Of a stretch of 64,000 bases of DNA, positions 1 through 12,042 are shown piece after piece; positions within the stretch are counted from its first letter, which is position 1; every line of letters begins with the position of its first letter. Made by a program: the position numbers and the translations under genes. Source of the stretch: Celoporthe dispersa (taxonomy: Eukaryota; Ascomycota; Sordariomycetes; Diaporthales; Cryphonectriaceae). The notes under the pieces are model-generated. The model ran no database searches, was not told where the DNA came from, and worked only from the letters and a program-made list of their open reading frames with translations. The stretch lies in contig WAID01000009.1 of the NCBI GenBank assembly GCA_016584495.1, positions 1,116,001-1,180,000 on the forward strand. The letters are read 5' to 3'.

Positions 1-750
1 GGTCAACGTCAAGGAGCAGTACGAGGACTTCAAGTCCCGCCCTCCCCGCCCTAGCTACGGCGGTGGTGGTCACGGTTTTGGCGGCGGAGACCGCTACAAC
101 GGTGGCGAACGCTACGGCGGAGGCAACAGATACGGTGGAGGAGGTGACCGCTACGGCGGCGGAGACAGATACGGCGACCGGCGCGGCGACCGTCAGGGCA
201 GCCACGGCTACAACAATAACTACAACTCAAACAACCCGGGCCAGGCCAACAACTCCCCGGCTGTCTCCTCCCCATCCGGCAACAACGCCAACACCGCTGC
301 TGCCTACGGGGACTACGCCGCCCAGTATGCGCAGCTCTACGGCGGCGCTCAGCAGCAGGGCGCCGGCGGTGAGGATCCCTATGCCGCGTACGGCGGCTAT
401 GCGGCCTATGTCCAGTACTACCAGCAGTACTACGCAGCCATGCAGGCCGCCCAGCAGCAACAGGGTGGCGCTCCCGGCGCCGCGGCTGGTGGTGCCCCAG
501 GCGCATCTGCCAGCCCCCCTCCGCCCCCCGCCGAGCAGCCTCCTCCACCACCGCCTCCCCCCAGCGCTCCTGCACCTCCTCCACCATCGGGCTCGCCTCC
601 TGGAGTGACGGGATACAACAATGTATGCAGAACCTCCCCCCCCCCCCGGTCCTCTCCCCTCTTTTCATCTTCCCCTTCTCAACCCTACGTCAACGGAATC
701 GAATACGCAGCTGACACCAGAAACAGATGCCTCCCCCGCCAGGCTTGTAA
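1..750 (+). CDS. C-terminal part of a KH-type (FUBP-like) RNA-binding protein, 5' truncated
   Basis: The open frame enters at base 2 and runs to 622. A 98-nt intron (623-720, donor GTATGC, acceptor CCAG) follows, and a 30-nt last exon (721-750) ends in KQMPPPPGL and TAA. The visible part begins VNVKEQYEDFKSRPPRPSYGG. It continues as an RGG-like Gly/Arg/Tyr-rich tract (DRYGGG repeats), a Tyr/Ala/Gln-rich stretch (AYGGYAAYVQYYQQYYAAM) and a polyproline tail. This architecture resembles fungal KH-domain single-strand nucleic-acid-binding proteins of the FUBP type, but the KH domains lie outside the window. The family call is therefore inference; a branchpoint-binding protein with a Pro-rich tail is the alternative. 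The last exon is accepted because it stops at once after a PPPPGL end, whereas reading through the donor gives only low-complexity sequence. Confidence 0.6.
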
Positions 751-2122
751 CACCCCATACCCACACACACACCTCCCTCTCTTATCTTTTACCCGCACTC
801 CAAAAAGATGAAGGGAAAAAAAAATTGTGATGCCAGGTGATGGGCCCTTTTCTGTACATACAGATCCTCTCACACGACAGCCACACTCCCAGGTCATTCA
901 TAACTCCCTTCTCCGCCGTCTCTTGTGATGAAGCAAGCCCTCTCGTGGTATTCTCTCTCTCCCATCTATCCTGCCTGCCGACTTTAGCACCTGAGTAAAA
1001 ACTTACTTGTCCTTTTGCTTTTACTCCCCCATCTGAAAGCCTGCATGGGTGGAAAGAAGGGGGGAAGAGGAGAGGGGGGGGGTGGACACGAAAGAAACGG
1101 AGGAATAATTAGTCTGCTGGGGTAGGGTGGCTTCAGGTGGTCTTGTGGGCAGCCCCTATCGCTGTATAGATAGGATGTAGCTTGTGACGAAATGCAGCAG
1201 CGAAAAAAGAAAAAAGAAAAAAGGGTCTTATGGCCTGGTAGTGGCCCTCATGTACGTAATTCTCTCTCATATTTCCATGGGACCCATATGTCTTTTCGGA
1301 TGGGACGATGGCACCGTGAGTTCTAGCTCGTCTAGTTATTTGCATTCCACGCAGCCCAAAAGGCATCCATGCACACTTGTCATCACGGTACACAGGTTGA
1401 GCGAGGAGGAGTGGATCAGCAGGAAAGCATCGTTGTGGTGAATTAATATTGTTGGGTCCATCACGGCTTAAGAGAGTATGCCTCGAAGAAGCACATGGCA
1501 TAGCCATCCGATTTTGATTTTTTTTCTCCGTCTCCTCCGCCCATGAACAGCCCCATGTTCGTTCGTTCGTTTAAGGATCGTCCAAGAGTCGTAAAAGTCT
1601 AGTGGTGGTAATGCCGCTAGATGTAGTAGGGACAGGTTATCCAGACAGGAGCCCCTCGAACCCGTTCCCAAGAGGTGCCGTTTTTGCCCGTTCCAAGACC
1701 AGTGTGATATACATCAGAGATTGAGAGATAGGGATAAAGAGAGAAAGCCAACGAGTCGAAGTCGCTAGACAGGTGAGGGGGGGTATCAATTCTGAAACCC
1801 ATGCCAGCCAGAAAGAGAAAGGAAAAGGAAAAGGAAGGAAAGGGGGCAAAAAAAGACTCCCATATGCTCTCACCCCAACTCATCCCCAGTCACCTGCCGC
1901 CCGAAAAACGCCTTTGCCGTAGGAGCAATATTAAGTAATCCATAATCGTTGTCCAGGACTCCCCCCTCCCTTTGGATGACCAGTGAGAAAGACCTTTTGA
2001 AAAGTTCATCCGACTTTTTCCACGCCCCTATTATGCGCCTGCTATGCAGCTTTTTTTTTTGAAGTGTTGGTCCGGGGTGCCCATGGTCCTCAGCGGGCGG
2101 GGAGACGCCCACGCCGCTGACC
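751..2122. other. Convergent intergenic region, no gene seen
   Basis: This stretch lies between the stops of the KH-type gene and the bHLH gene. It should hold both 3' UTRs. It contains pyrimidine-rich DNA (about 900-1010), a G-rich stretch near 1055-1082 and A-rich runs, but no reading frame with a recognisable protein. Confidence 0.6.
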
Positions 2123-3785
2123 TCACAGGTACGTCTTCCTGAGGTGTGCATTTCCGTCCATGAGCTCCTGCAGGAACAAGACGGTAGACTCCAACACTGC
2201 GCTCTTGCTCGTGATACCCGTGTCCGGAGGGGGGAACGATGAGGCCGAGGTTCTCAAACCCGGTAGAGATGACCTTGCGGCGCTTCTTCTCGCTGTTGAT
2301 GTGGTTCTCCCTCTTCTGATCCTCGGTAAGATTCTCTCTCTTTGCCGCGGCTAGCGATTTCCTCCGCTTCGAAGACCCGACTCCGCCTGCATCTGCGCCG
2401 GGCGAGTCGGTCGACCCAGCCTTCGACTTGCGCTTCCGGGCCGAGGCCTTTGAGACCGCACTCTGCGGCTCCTCGTCGTCGTCCAGATCGTCGTCACCAC
2501 CTGCCTTGCTCTTCCGGGCCTTCCGGCCGCTGTGGCCGTTGGCTTCAATCTTGAGCGCCTTGGGCTGGGCCTTGGGTCGCGAGGCTCCGCTGCCGGCCAG
2601 CGCCACATCTGGACCGGGCGTCGTGTCGTTGCTCCTGGACAGCTCGATCGCGGACATGTAGCTCATCTGCTGCTCCGACAGGGCTGTCGACGTCTCCTTC
2701 TCCAGCAGCGGCTCGAACGGCCGGTTGTCGTTGGCAAAGCTCTGATCGGTGCCGTACTGCAGGGCCACTGGTGCGGGGGGCTGGGTGGTGCGCGGTTCGG
2801 ACCGGACGGCGTTTGTTCCGAAGATCCAAGGCACCCAGGTATCTTCCTGCTCGACGGCATGGGTGGACTGCGACATGCGCCGTCCTTCCTTCTGGAACTC
2901 TTCCATCTCCTGGTACCGCAGGTGTCGGCCTGGTGGTCCTCTGCCCTGGTGGTGGTTGGACGGCCTGCGCCGTGATCCTTGTTGTTGGTAGCCAGTCTCG
3001 TTCTGCGCGTCAGGCACGCTCCTCATGCTGTGCGATCGGTTGTGAAGTACGGTCGCGGCCTCCACCACATCAGGCGAATATCGTGATCGGTCGCCAGGAT
3101 GCGGGATGCTTGGGGCATGCTGGGGGGTGGTGAATGCAGGCGGTGGGGCAAAGGCAGAAGAAGCTGGGACGGCGGCAGGCGGAGGATACTGCATGAGTGG
3201 AGGCGCGGGCCCGAGGCCGGCCTCGAGGGGCGGCGGGTGCATTGGTCCAGACACCATCACCGCAGAGGACATGGCTTCTGCTGAGGGCAGGTGTCCATGT
3301 GCAGAGTTCAGGACGTACTCACCGCTCGGGAGCCCATGCATGGACAGCCCGTAGGACGTAGACACACCCTCGAGGGCCGGGGGCATGTCGAAGTCATCAT
3401 TGGAGAAGCCCTCGCCAAAGCTGATCTGGCCATAAGTCTCGGCGCTCAGGACCAGGTCCAGGAGGTTGGTGATCGTGTCCTGCTCTCTGTCGGTGAGGAC
3501 AGGAGGCCCAGGGGGAGGAGCCGGAGCTGGCGGTGGAGGCTGTCCGTCGCGCATGCCAAAGAAGGGGCCGACAAGCTCCTGCTCCTCGTTTGGCGCCCGC
3601 CCCAGCCCAAGGTCTACCGGGAGCAGACGACGCCGGTCAGCCTCAAGATTCATCCCGAGAAGGAGGTGAGGGAGCCAGTGGGGGGGGAGAAGGATCACTG
3701 GAGACTTACAGCCAAAGGGCAGGCCGCTGTCGCCGGAAACCGACCGCCTTGAGGCCATTGTCGGGCCCGAATACGCGGCCAGCAT
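2123..3785 (-). CDS. bHLH transcription factor (one apparent frameshift)
   Basis: The predicted protein has 521 residues. Translation starts at 3785 (MLAAYSGPTMASRR; an alternative ATG is at 3758). A 96-nt intron (3709-3614, GTAAGT...TAG) joins GLPFG to YLGLGRAPNEEQ. The N-terminal and central parts are Pro/Ser-rich and disordered. A basic helix-loop-helix domain lies at the extreme C-terminus: basic region KRENHINSEKKRRK, helix 1 VISTGFENL, then a loop and helix 2 SKSAVLESTVLFLQELM, ending in LRKTYL. His, Glu and Arg fall at the positions that normally read the CANNTG E-box, so sequence-specific DNA binding is expected. The frame breaks in the loop at a run of six G (2229-2234). Removing one base restores the frame (IVPPPDTGITSKS) and the exon length. 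The intron is a multiple of three and stop-free. Target genes cannot be inferred from the sequence. Confidence 0.72.
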
Positions 3786-6700
3786 GAGTGCGTTCCGATT
3801 GCGTTCCCAAAAAGTACAACGTTGGTCCGTCTCGGTTGGCGATTGCTGAGGAAGAGAGAGAAGGGGAGAGGAGGAGGATTGGGGGGGGGGGAGACCTTGA
3901 GATATAAGGGCCGATGCCCGGGCCCACGAACTGGCAGTCCTGGCTCGTTTTATATTCTTGCCTAAGGTGCTAGAGGTCAAGATCGCATGTCTACGAGCAG
4001 ATGGGAAAGGCCTAGAGCCCCGCCTAGGCAAGGCGCCAACAGCTTCCACGGCTGGCCGACCCCGTATAGCAGCAGACCGGGCTCTGTTTTCGTAGATGCT
4101 TCGGGGCGCCGTTGCTGCTAGCTCTCCGAGCTCGATGTCGATCTGGGTAACGGCCCAGGGGAAGTCTGCAGGGAGCAAGCTGCGGTCTTTGTTGTCGCAG
4201 GTGGGATTGGCAGGCCGGCAGGGAGAAGTGTTGTTCCTAGGTGCCCGAGGACGGGGCTGCGCGCGCTGTTGTCTGTCCAGGTCTCTCCCAGAGACCCTCG
4301 CTCCCTCTCTTGTGTGTCTGTCTCCCTGTCTCTGTCTCTGTCTCTCTGTGTGTGTGCCACAGGAGGGGCAAAAAGGATGTGGTGTGGTAGCAGCGGGTAG
4401 TGGTGACGGCGCCGGTGGTGGTATTAAGCGTTGGTGTGTATCGTAGTTGATACTGGTGCGCGAGGCGATCTCAGTCAGCTTCCGGACGAAAAGAGGCAGT
4501 GGCATGCTGGTCTGCTGCGGTCTGCTGCTGCTCCTTACCGAACATGCCCAGCGGGCTGGGCAGAGAAAAGTTCTCCAGAGGATCGGGAAGAGAACGAAAA
4601 GATGCCAGTCCAGCCTGGGGTTCTCTAGGGACACTTCTCTTCACATAGAGCGAGCCGCGCGTGTCGGTGCGTGATGATGGCAGCAAGAGACGTAAGGCTC
4701 GCAGGCAGGGAAAGCGGGTGACGGTGGTGTTGTTGGTGGTGGGTGCTGGCAAGCGAGCGTGGTGTTGCGTCTTCTGATGTGCAAGTTTAGACTTAGAGTT
4801 GCAGTGACTAAGTCAGTAGGAGGGCACGCCTGCATCTTGCGTCGGCGCAAAAGCCCTGCGAGGGTCCCCTTGCCCCGCCTGACAACTAACGGGAGGACAC
4901 CAGCTGCGCCAGTCCCCATCTGAGCTTGGGCGGGTGGGACCCCAGGGCCCGCCCTCGAGTCAAGGCCGCTGAACCGCGGGTCCTTTCCTGCTAAGGCATC
5001 CTCCCGCTTAGTGGGATGGGCGCCTGGGGGGGGTGTCAGGTGCACCACCTTGATGCATACTATGTATACCCTCATCATCCAGGGCGTGTCAGGAACTCCT
5101 GGGCACTACATCCTCTTGCGGAAAACGCTCCCGGGACCAGCCGGGGTGTGTCCTGTGTACACCGCTACTGCGATAATATCTACTATAGGGTCTCTTGGCG
5201 CCCCAGGATATGCATTTTCCAGAGCTTTTCTCTTCCCCACGATGCGCTACGAACCTGCCACCGCACCACCTACCCTTGGTGCCCGCCCGCCCACCAACAG
5301 AGGAGAGGACTGTCACATGTCAGCGCCCTCCCGCCTTGCAAACCACAGCAGGCCAAGGCACGCGGGCGGCCTGGCCTGCTAGAGCTTTTCTTTTTCTTTT
5401 TTCTCTCTGCCCGGGCTCACACCCCTGCCGGCCCAGCTTTCTTTGTCCCTCCAGCAGTTCAAAAAGGGCGCCGTCATGAGATAGGACCCGAGATCTTTTT
5501 TTCTCTTCCTTTTTTTTTTCCTTTTTTAAACTTTTTCCTTCTTTCGCAGTGCAGAGGTAGGACGAGACCCACCGCGGCTGTCAGGTGCCCTAATCCCCCC
5601 CGAGAGATGCCTCCGATGAAATTACTGTCAAGGGGAACGAGGATGCGGAGACGCGAGGCAAGGCCGGCGTTTCCATGCATTGCATTCATTTTCCCGCCCT
5701 CGGTCACCAATGTGGTCATCCCGAGGTCAGACCGGGCAGAGCCGACCTCCTCCTCCTCCTCACCTCCCTCCCTCCTCTTGGTCCCCCCTCCCTCCACACC
5801 CCAAGCCCAGGTGGATCAGCAGCTCCCGGCCACACGACGAATCTCCGGCGTGGTGATTGATGGTCCTACCTACGTATGCCAATACCACCCCTCCTGCATT
5901 GGCCTATTGGCGGGCGGGCTGCGTGCTGTTCCTGAAACGTCCCTAGGTGCTTCTCGATGGGGAAATCCCTTGAGAGTTCCTTCCGCAGGCCTGCTGCTTG
6001 CAGCATGACAGTGTGCCTCTGCCCCGATCTCGATGGGCCCATCCTCCAGCTTTCCCACTGCTGCGCTTGTGCAGTACCGGCCGATCAGCAGGCGAGTCGT
6101 GCATCCGCAGAACAGTGCTGCCGGCAGCGCAGGGACAGTGGCCGGATCGAGGACGGAGAGGCTGCGGAGGAGGGTGACAAGGTTGGCAGTAGCCTGGCGC
6201 GGCCGTCTTGTCAACGCTCGTGCGCAGCCTCATCGACTCGTAACCTCACCGCATACACTCACTCACTGTACTATGGTAGTCAGCTGTGCAGGTGAGGGTC
6301 TAGATCCACGCACGCCATAATCACAGACGTCACACCTGGCATACCAGCAGATGGTGGTGGCAATCTAATCGTACAGAAAGCCCTACTAAGTTTACGAAAA
6401 GTCCCGACATGATGACACGCACGCAAACTTACTGCTGCTGTGGTCACGGCTCCTAACCAACACCTACCTGCCTACTGTACCTACTAGCAGGGACTAAGTA
6501 TTCCTTGCTGTCAAGAGGCCAATCGCAAGAGATCTTGTGCCATAGGCGCTCGTATGTCCGTCTCGACCTCTCGATCTTGCCCCTCCCCCTAACCTCCCCC
6601 GGACCATTACATCTCTCGTGATGGAATTGGCAAGGTTCACAGCTCGGTCTGGTTGGTTTTCTTGATTTTATCTTTTTTTTTTTTTGGTGGATTTTCATTT

Positions 6701-7274
6701 CGCCCGGTCGACAGTGGTCAGGCTGTTTTTGGCTGGTGGCTCAGCTCAGCCGACGTTGGCCGTTCTTGGCTCTTCACGATTGCTGAGAAAGAAAGAAAAA
6801 AACCAAACCCAAAAACACCACCGTGGATCTAGATAGAATCTCAGATCACCCAAGCTTGGTCCCTATATCGTTGCACATATTGTATACACCCCTCATTGTA
6901 ATACCTCGGCCTAGATTCACTCGGGACTCATCCCTGGATTGTTGCAGCAGCAGCCGCGAACGTCGTCGAGGCTCGGGGGTTTAATTAAGCTGCAGGAGCG
7001 GCCTCTTTTTATTTTTATTTTTATTTTGGGGGGGGAGAGGGGGAGGTTTTGCCGTGGTGCCCCCCCCAACCCCCCTAAGTACAGGCGCTGTCCGCTGCGC
7101 TTGCCCCTGCCTACAGTAGCCCGCATAGCTTAGCAGCATGCTAGGGTGCTTTCACATGTCATTCATTCGTTCCCCCAAATCAACCCCAAACTTGACAACA
7201 ACATTTCCTAGACCTTTCCCCGGCTTAAACTCCCCCAGAGCCAATGTCACCACATCCGCCACCCATGAAGTCCA
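3786..7274. other. Long divergent intergenic region, no gene supported
   Basis: About 3.5 kb separates the bHLH and TMEM135-like genes. It carries a TCTG/TG microsatellite (about 4310-4357), long pyrimidine tracts (about 5384-5545), a T-run near 6670 and a G-rich stretch near 7027-7045. The longest open frame (5016-6008, +) reads as low-complexity sequence spanning pyrimidine tracts and has no recognisable domain. I do not call it a gene. Confidence 0.55.
4310..4357. repeat. TCTG/TG-rich microsatellite
   Basis: Imperfect repeats of TCTG and TGTG units lie upstream of the bHLH gene. Confidence 0.8.
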
Positions 7275-8945
7275 ATGTCCTGTCTACAAAGGCCAGACCT
7301 CATCCGCGAAGATGGGATGCCGGCATCCCTCCTCCCCCTGCGACCGGTCATACGCGCCTATCTCCTCGGCTATGGCTTCAGCGTCGGCCCCCGGGTGTTT
7401 TCGCTGCTTCTGCATCATCTTCTGAAGCTGGCACGGAGGCGCAAGGGGGTTCAAGATGATCCTGCTCCGCCGGGGAGACCACAGGCTCCGCTGCTCGAGT
7501 CGCTGGGAAAGATACTGAGGGCTGGGGCTCAGCCGAGCCGCTTCCCTACTTTCTGTGCTTCCCTTGTCGGCGGGAGCACTCTGCTGGAGGTGGGTTCTGG
7601 CATCGGCAGGGCTCGATTCTTCCTGCGGCTGATCTCTGCTGACCATTGCGACCGCTGGACAGCCCGTACTGCAGAAAGCATTTGCTCGCCTCTGCCGAGA
7701 CCTGTCAGATACCACGAGAACTAGGTGCGTCCCACAGAAGGCCGGCCTCCCACTCACGCTGGGCCAGAGGAGCCATTCTGATGTGGTGGTGCATGAGCAG
7801 GCTTTCGAGGTGGCTCTCCTCGGCGGTTGCTGCATGGTTCAGCATACAGCTGCTGCAGACTCCCCTTGGCCCGCATGGCAACACGAACGGCACCGCGAGA
7901 GAGGGCCGACAGCCAGCAGAAGAGGGCAGCCCAGCCTCTCCCGAGGCCACCAAGCCCCAGGCAGGGCGCACGCTGGACCTCACCCTCTTCGCCGCCACCC
8001 GCGCTCTTGACGTGATCATAGGAGAACTCTGGTCACGGCGCCGTGTGGTCCGCTCTCTGTCTGCCGGCAGAACAACCCGCACCCTGGACTACCTCACCTC
8101 CACGCTCACTGACCCCCTCATCTTCGCCCTGACCTCCGGCATCGTGATGTGGAACTGGTTCTACGCACCGCATGCCCTCCCTCGCGCCTACAATAAGTGG
8201 ATCGCCTCCGCCGCGTCCGTCGACCAGCGCCTCATCGTCGCGCTCCAGCGCTGCCGCACCCAGGTCCTGCGGTACGGTGAGGACACGGGGCAGGCACCCC
8301 TGCTTCAGGACATGTGCGAGGACTTTGGCTGGCCCGCAGCCTGGGGCGACCCGGCGGTCAGCGTCCCCTTCCCCCTGCGAGATGGTGCACATGGGCGTCG
8401 GCCCGTCTTGCGAGCTGCACGCCCTCAGCCGGTTCCTGCGCGCGTGGGCCTGGAGCATGAGGACATACCTCCCGCTGCAGGCGGTCATGTTCGCCGCCCG
8501 CGCCCGCGGCTCCAAGGACCTCCGGCGCGACCTCGTGCGCACCCTCATGTCCGCCTCGCGCTCGTCCGCCTTCCTCGGCGCGTTCATCGCGCTCTTTTAC
8601 TACGGCGTCTGCCTAACCCGCACACGCATCGGCCCGCACGTCCTGGGCACGTCGCCGAGAGTGCGGCAGAGGATCGACAGCGGGCTCTGCGTCGGCGCCG
8701 GGTGCCTCCTCTGCGGGTGGAGCGTGCTCCTCGAGACGGCAGGGCGGAGGAAGGAGCTTGGGCTGTTCGTGGCGCCGCGCGCGGTGGCGACGATGCTGCC
8801 GAGGCGGTATGACGCAGACAGGCAGTGGGTGGAGAGGGTGGCGTTCGCGGCCAGCACGGCGGTGGTCTTCACGTGCGTGCTAGAGAACAAGAGGCGGGTG
8901 AGGGGCGTGCTGGGGTCTGTGTTGAGAATGGTCCTTGCTGCATAA
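7275..8945 (+). CDS. TMEM135-like multi-pass membrane protein (one apparent frameshift)
   Basis: I predict 517 residues in three exons: 7275-7589, 7663-7724 and 7768-8945. The introns are 73 and 43 nt; the second is very short and is the weakest part of the model. The ATG at 7275 is the first in frame after a TGA at 7266. Exon 1 carries LLGYGFSVGPRVFSLLL and FPTFCASLVGGSTLL, and exon 2 continues as PVLQKAFARLCRDL. Exon 3 has several hydrophobic segments and the conserved stretch GPSCELHALSRFLRAW, which resembles fungal relatives of TMEM135, a protein linked to peroxisome/mitochondrion and lipid homeostasis in animals. The frame breaks at a run of five C (8371-8375). Removing one C joins VSVPFP to CEMVHMG and makes exon 3 close exactly. 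The gene converges on GET2. The family call comes from remembered motif resemblance; the exact role is unknown. Confidence 0.7.
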
Positions 8946-9323
8946 GCGCTTCGTTTAGCATGTTTGGTTACCCAGAGGTGGACGAATAGCACTAGATGGA
9001 GAAGGTTGCACTAAGGGGATGGAGGAGCTGGTCGGGCCTCATGCATAATGGTGGGAGTGATTGGTAGTCATAAGCTGACTATAGACTTCATCTCATAAAA
9101 CAGGATCATTATCGTCGAATAATTGGTTCCATCGACACCCTCCATGGTCCATCAGAGACCTCGCAGCATTGAACATGATTGTGGTCACATAGATAGGATC
9201 ATAGGATGTCTCATTGCTGCGGTGTATTTCTGGTTCTGACTCGAGGCTATGCATAGACAGACAGTTCTTGAGACCGATGAGAGCAGGTAAGTTTCCGCAC
9301 TCCTCCACGCAGCACACAGCTCC
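8946..9323. other. Short convergent intergenic region
   Basis: These 378 bases lie between the stops of the TMEM135-like gene and GET2. They should hold both 3' UTRs and possibly overlapping transcripts. I see no other feature. Confidence 0.6.
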
Positions 9324-10614
9324 TCAGGACCTCAGCCAGGCACAGATGCCCATCACAAAGACACACACCAGTATGTCCGACCGCACGGTAGTAAAGATCT
9401 GCGAGTACCGCAGCCCAGTGCCAAGCCAAGCCTTCCACGCCCCCTCTGGCAAGAACCGCATGATCATGTTCAGCACCCCGGGCGCGGGCCGCCCGCGGTC
9501 GAGGAAGATGCGGCTCGTCAGCAGCACCGCCTCGGCAGTCGCGAACGTCCAGAAAAAGTACCGCCGCATCTCGGCAGCGGCGCCGTCGTCGGTAGCGTGT
9601 CCCGCCGTGGTGGCCACCAGGGCTCCGCGCTCCCGCTCGATCTTGGTGCCTGTGAATCCAGACGCTAGTGCTATGTACAGGCCTAGCCCTGTGGCGAGGA
9701 CAAAGTGTAGCAGGCGCCATGTCGCGATGTAGGCGTCGGACTTCGCGGCGGCTGCCGGGCTGCCCTGCTGCGGCTGCTGGCTGCCGCCGCCCATCGCCGC
9801 GAGCTTGGCGAAGAGGTCGTTGTTGTCCTGGGCCCCGCCTGGGCCGAAGGGTGAAGGTCCTGCTCCGGTTGGGCCTCCGGCACCGCCGCCGAACACCTGC
9901 TCGAGCATCTTCGCGATGGCATCTTCTGGGTCGGACGGTTGGCCGTCGGGGCCGCCCATGGCAAGCAGGGAAGAAGGGTCGAAGAAGGGGTTCCGGCTGC
10001 CTCCCCTGCTGCCGCCACCGCTGCCGCCATCGCTGCCCCCTCCGCCGCCGTTGTTGTTGGCGGGACGGTCGAAGCCCAGCATCATCTGGCGGAGCTGGCT
10101 CTCGGAGAGGTTGTCGGGGTCGAAGCCACCGGCTGGAGCTGATGAGGATGAGGGAACGCGGTTTGTCGCCTCTGGCTTGTAGTAGTGTTGGGAGATGTCG
10201 ATCTCCTCGGGGTCGGCATGGTGCTGTCCGGAGGCTGGTTGCGGAGAGTCGGCGGCTGGGGAGGATGATGCTGGTGGTGCTGGTGAGGGTCCTCGAGATG
10301 GTGGGTTGGTAGGGATTGGATCTGCTCAAACGCAGCGTCAGCAATGTGCTCTTCCCTCTTCTTTCCTTTTTTGTCTTTTTCCAAAAGGGTAGTTCTGAGA
10401 ATCTTGGAGCGTTTCCCGCTTCCACTCCACATCCAGAGGCAGGCAGGCATTACATACCTCTCTGGATACCGCCTCCCAGCCCAGTGATCTTGTTCAGCCT
10501 TGCGCTGCCGCCCGCCTTGATCTTGGCCTCGCGGCGTTCCTTGCGGATGCGGGCCTGCTCGGCAGCTCGTGCAGCGGCGGCATCTTCAGGACTGAGCCCT
10601 GCAGTCTCAGTCAT
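9324..10614 (-). CDS. get2: GET complex membrane subunit GET2
   Basis: I predict 384 residues in two exons (10614-10458 and 10321-9324), with a 136-nt intron whose donor is GTATGT and acceptor GAGCAG. In yeast Get1/Get2 form the ER receptor that accepts tail-anchored proteins from the Get3 ATPase and inserts them. The N-terminus (EQARIRKERREAKIKAGGSA) is the basic, cytosolic Get3-binding type of motif, followed by RLNKITGLGGG. The middle is Gly/Ser/Pro-rich and disordered, with a conserved LSESQLRQMMLGFD and DPEDAIAKMLEQVFGG. The C-terminal third has three hydrophobic segments (around WRLLHFVLATGLGLYIAL, the TFATAEAVLLTS region and SDILVCVFVMGICAWL). The gene is uninterrupted apart from its intron. 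Order, motif and membrane topology all agree with the family. Confidence 0.86.
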
Positions 10615-12042
10615 GGTGGATGGATGGGGCAGCCTTGACTATGTGCGAGCGCTGCGTTGCATTCCTCCTCGGATAGAAGGAGGGGGAGGGGGAGGAGATG
10701 AGTTGGCTGGTCTGAGAAATGCTGTTTGAGGCTGACAAGTGACGTGCACTTTCTCAGCTTTGATGGTGGGCCTTATCTTATCGAGGCTTGCTACTGCATG
10801 CAGGGGCTAAGCAGGGGTGCTGTATCTTACATGGTACTACAGGCCTTGCTACAGGCCTTGTCCAACAATATATTTTCCAAGTTGACTATGGACCTCAGCT
10901 CGACAATAGTCAGCATGTCAAATCTTTGAGCGTGATGGTACCTGGTGACTGTTGGAGATACTCCATACCCTTGCGAATGTCAACTACAGTATGAATATTG
11001 TTCAATTTTGTATCACTGGCTTCCAGCTTCATGGAAGCGTTGAGCTGACATTGTCATGGCTTATTCCAACATATTCTGCTCAAATAGGAGGAATACATTG
11101 CTGCATTTCTTCTGGTGGATGGTAGGAATTCTCACCCTGGCTGCCGCCTACTAAACACACTGTGGCATCCGCAGTGGATCAGGAATCAAGGGGGCAAAAA
11201 TAAAGAAGAACAAAACAAAACGTACAACACCGGGTATTCGCTAATGGTCACCCACTTAACTACTAATCCGGCCCTTAGCGGCTTATTTAGGGGAGAGCAG
11301 ACGGGATCCCAAGTTTTCCGCTAGGTATGGTCGTACGTGATGAAGCATGGCTGGTTGTAAAACTATATACCATGATCATTATCCTCTTGTGGGATGAGCA
11401 GGAGTGAAATTGCCAATGCTAGCCCAGGTCTCAGGACAAAAGAATCTCAGGACAAAAGAAAGAAAGTATCTACTAAAGGGCAAATAGATGAACAAACAGG
11501 CTCTTTAGATTCAAATTTGGGTACAGGCCACTTTCCAATGAGTTTAATTGATTTCTAACCTAAATCTTCAATATGACTATCCACGTGCTAGCGGCATTCT
11601 TCATGGGAGGAATGTAAAAGACAAGTCTCCTTCGCCAGGTCTCCTCAATAAAGAAAAATTGCTCTTTATAAGCACTTGTTTCCTCTTTTCAATAATAATA
11701 ATCTCGATTTCTTCTACTAAATGACTTTGAATCTTAACATTGGCAGGCAGTCTCTCATACTGATGAGACAAGACCTGAAGTGCACATTATATAAATATTG
11801 ACAAGTTTTCTTGGGAAGCAAATATATCCCTGGCCCAGTCCGTTTGAGATGATCCAACTGCCCATGTAAGTGCAGCATAAAGAGGATGAAGGTGTGCAAT
11901 GTGTACAGGACTTTGGAGGTTTCGATACCCCCAGCCAAGATATTCCTCTCTACACCTACTAAATGTTCGGAGAGTATTATGCACTAGATTCGGCGAGTCT
12001 CTACTGGCTTCGACACAAACCAGGTGCCCAAACCCCACCCCT
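10615..12042. other. Intergenic region with a short tandem duplication, no gene seen
   Basis: The region is AT-richer than its surroundings from about 10.7 to 11.9 kb. It lies upstream of GET2 and downstream of the SUR7-type gene. The only clear structures are a 16-bp tandem duplication at 11429-11460 and a shorter duplicated AGGCCTTGCTAC near 10839-10862. Short open frames here show no domain. Confidence 0.55.
11429..11460. repeat. Perfect 16-bp tandem duplication
   Basis: TCTCAGGACAAAAGAA occurs twice in direct succession (11429-11444 and 11445-11460). It looks like a replication-slippage event. Confidence 0.9.

Noticed and set aside
1640..1675. Minus-strand tRNA B-box-like string (GGGTTCGAGGGGC)
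   Set aside because: There is no matching A-box or acceptor stem.
5016..6008. 330-codon plus-strand open frame
   Set aside because: It spans pyrimidine tracts, giving Phe/Leu/Ser runs, and has no domain, no conserved motif and no splice context.
8362..8380. Very short intron or programmed frameshift explaining the TMEM135-like frame change
   Set aside because: The interval is too short for an intron. Similar one-base shifts at homopolymers in ten other genes make sequence error the simpler explanation.
10850..10930. Weak resemblance between a frame here (STIVSMSNL) and one at 30225-30256 (STASIVSMSN), suggesting a shared repeat
   Set aside because: Identity is confined to a few residues and the flanking DNA does not align by eye. 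It is probably chance.
11905..11940. tRNA B-box-like string (GGTTTCGATACC)
   Set aside because: There is no A-box at the right distance upstream and no cloverleaf can be drawn.
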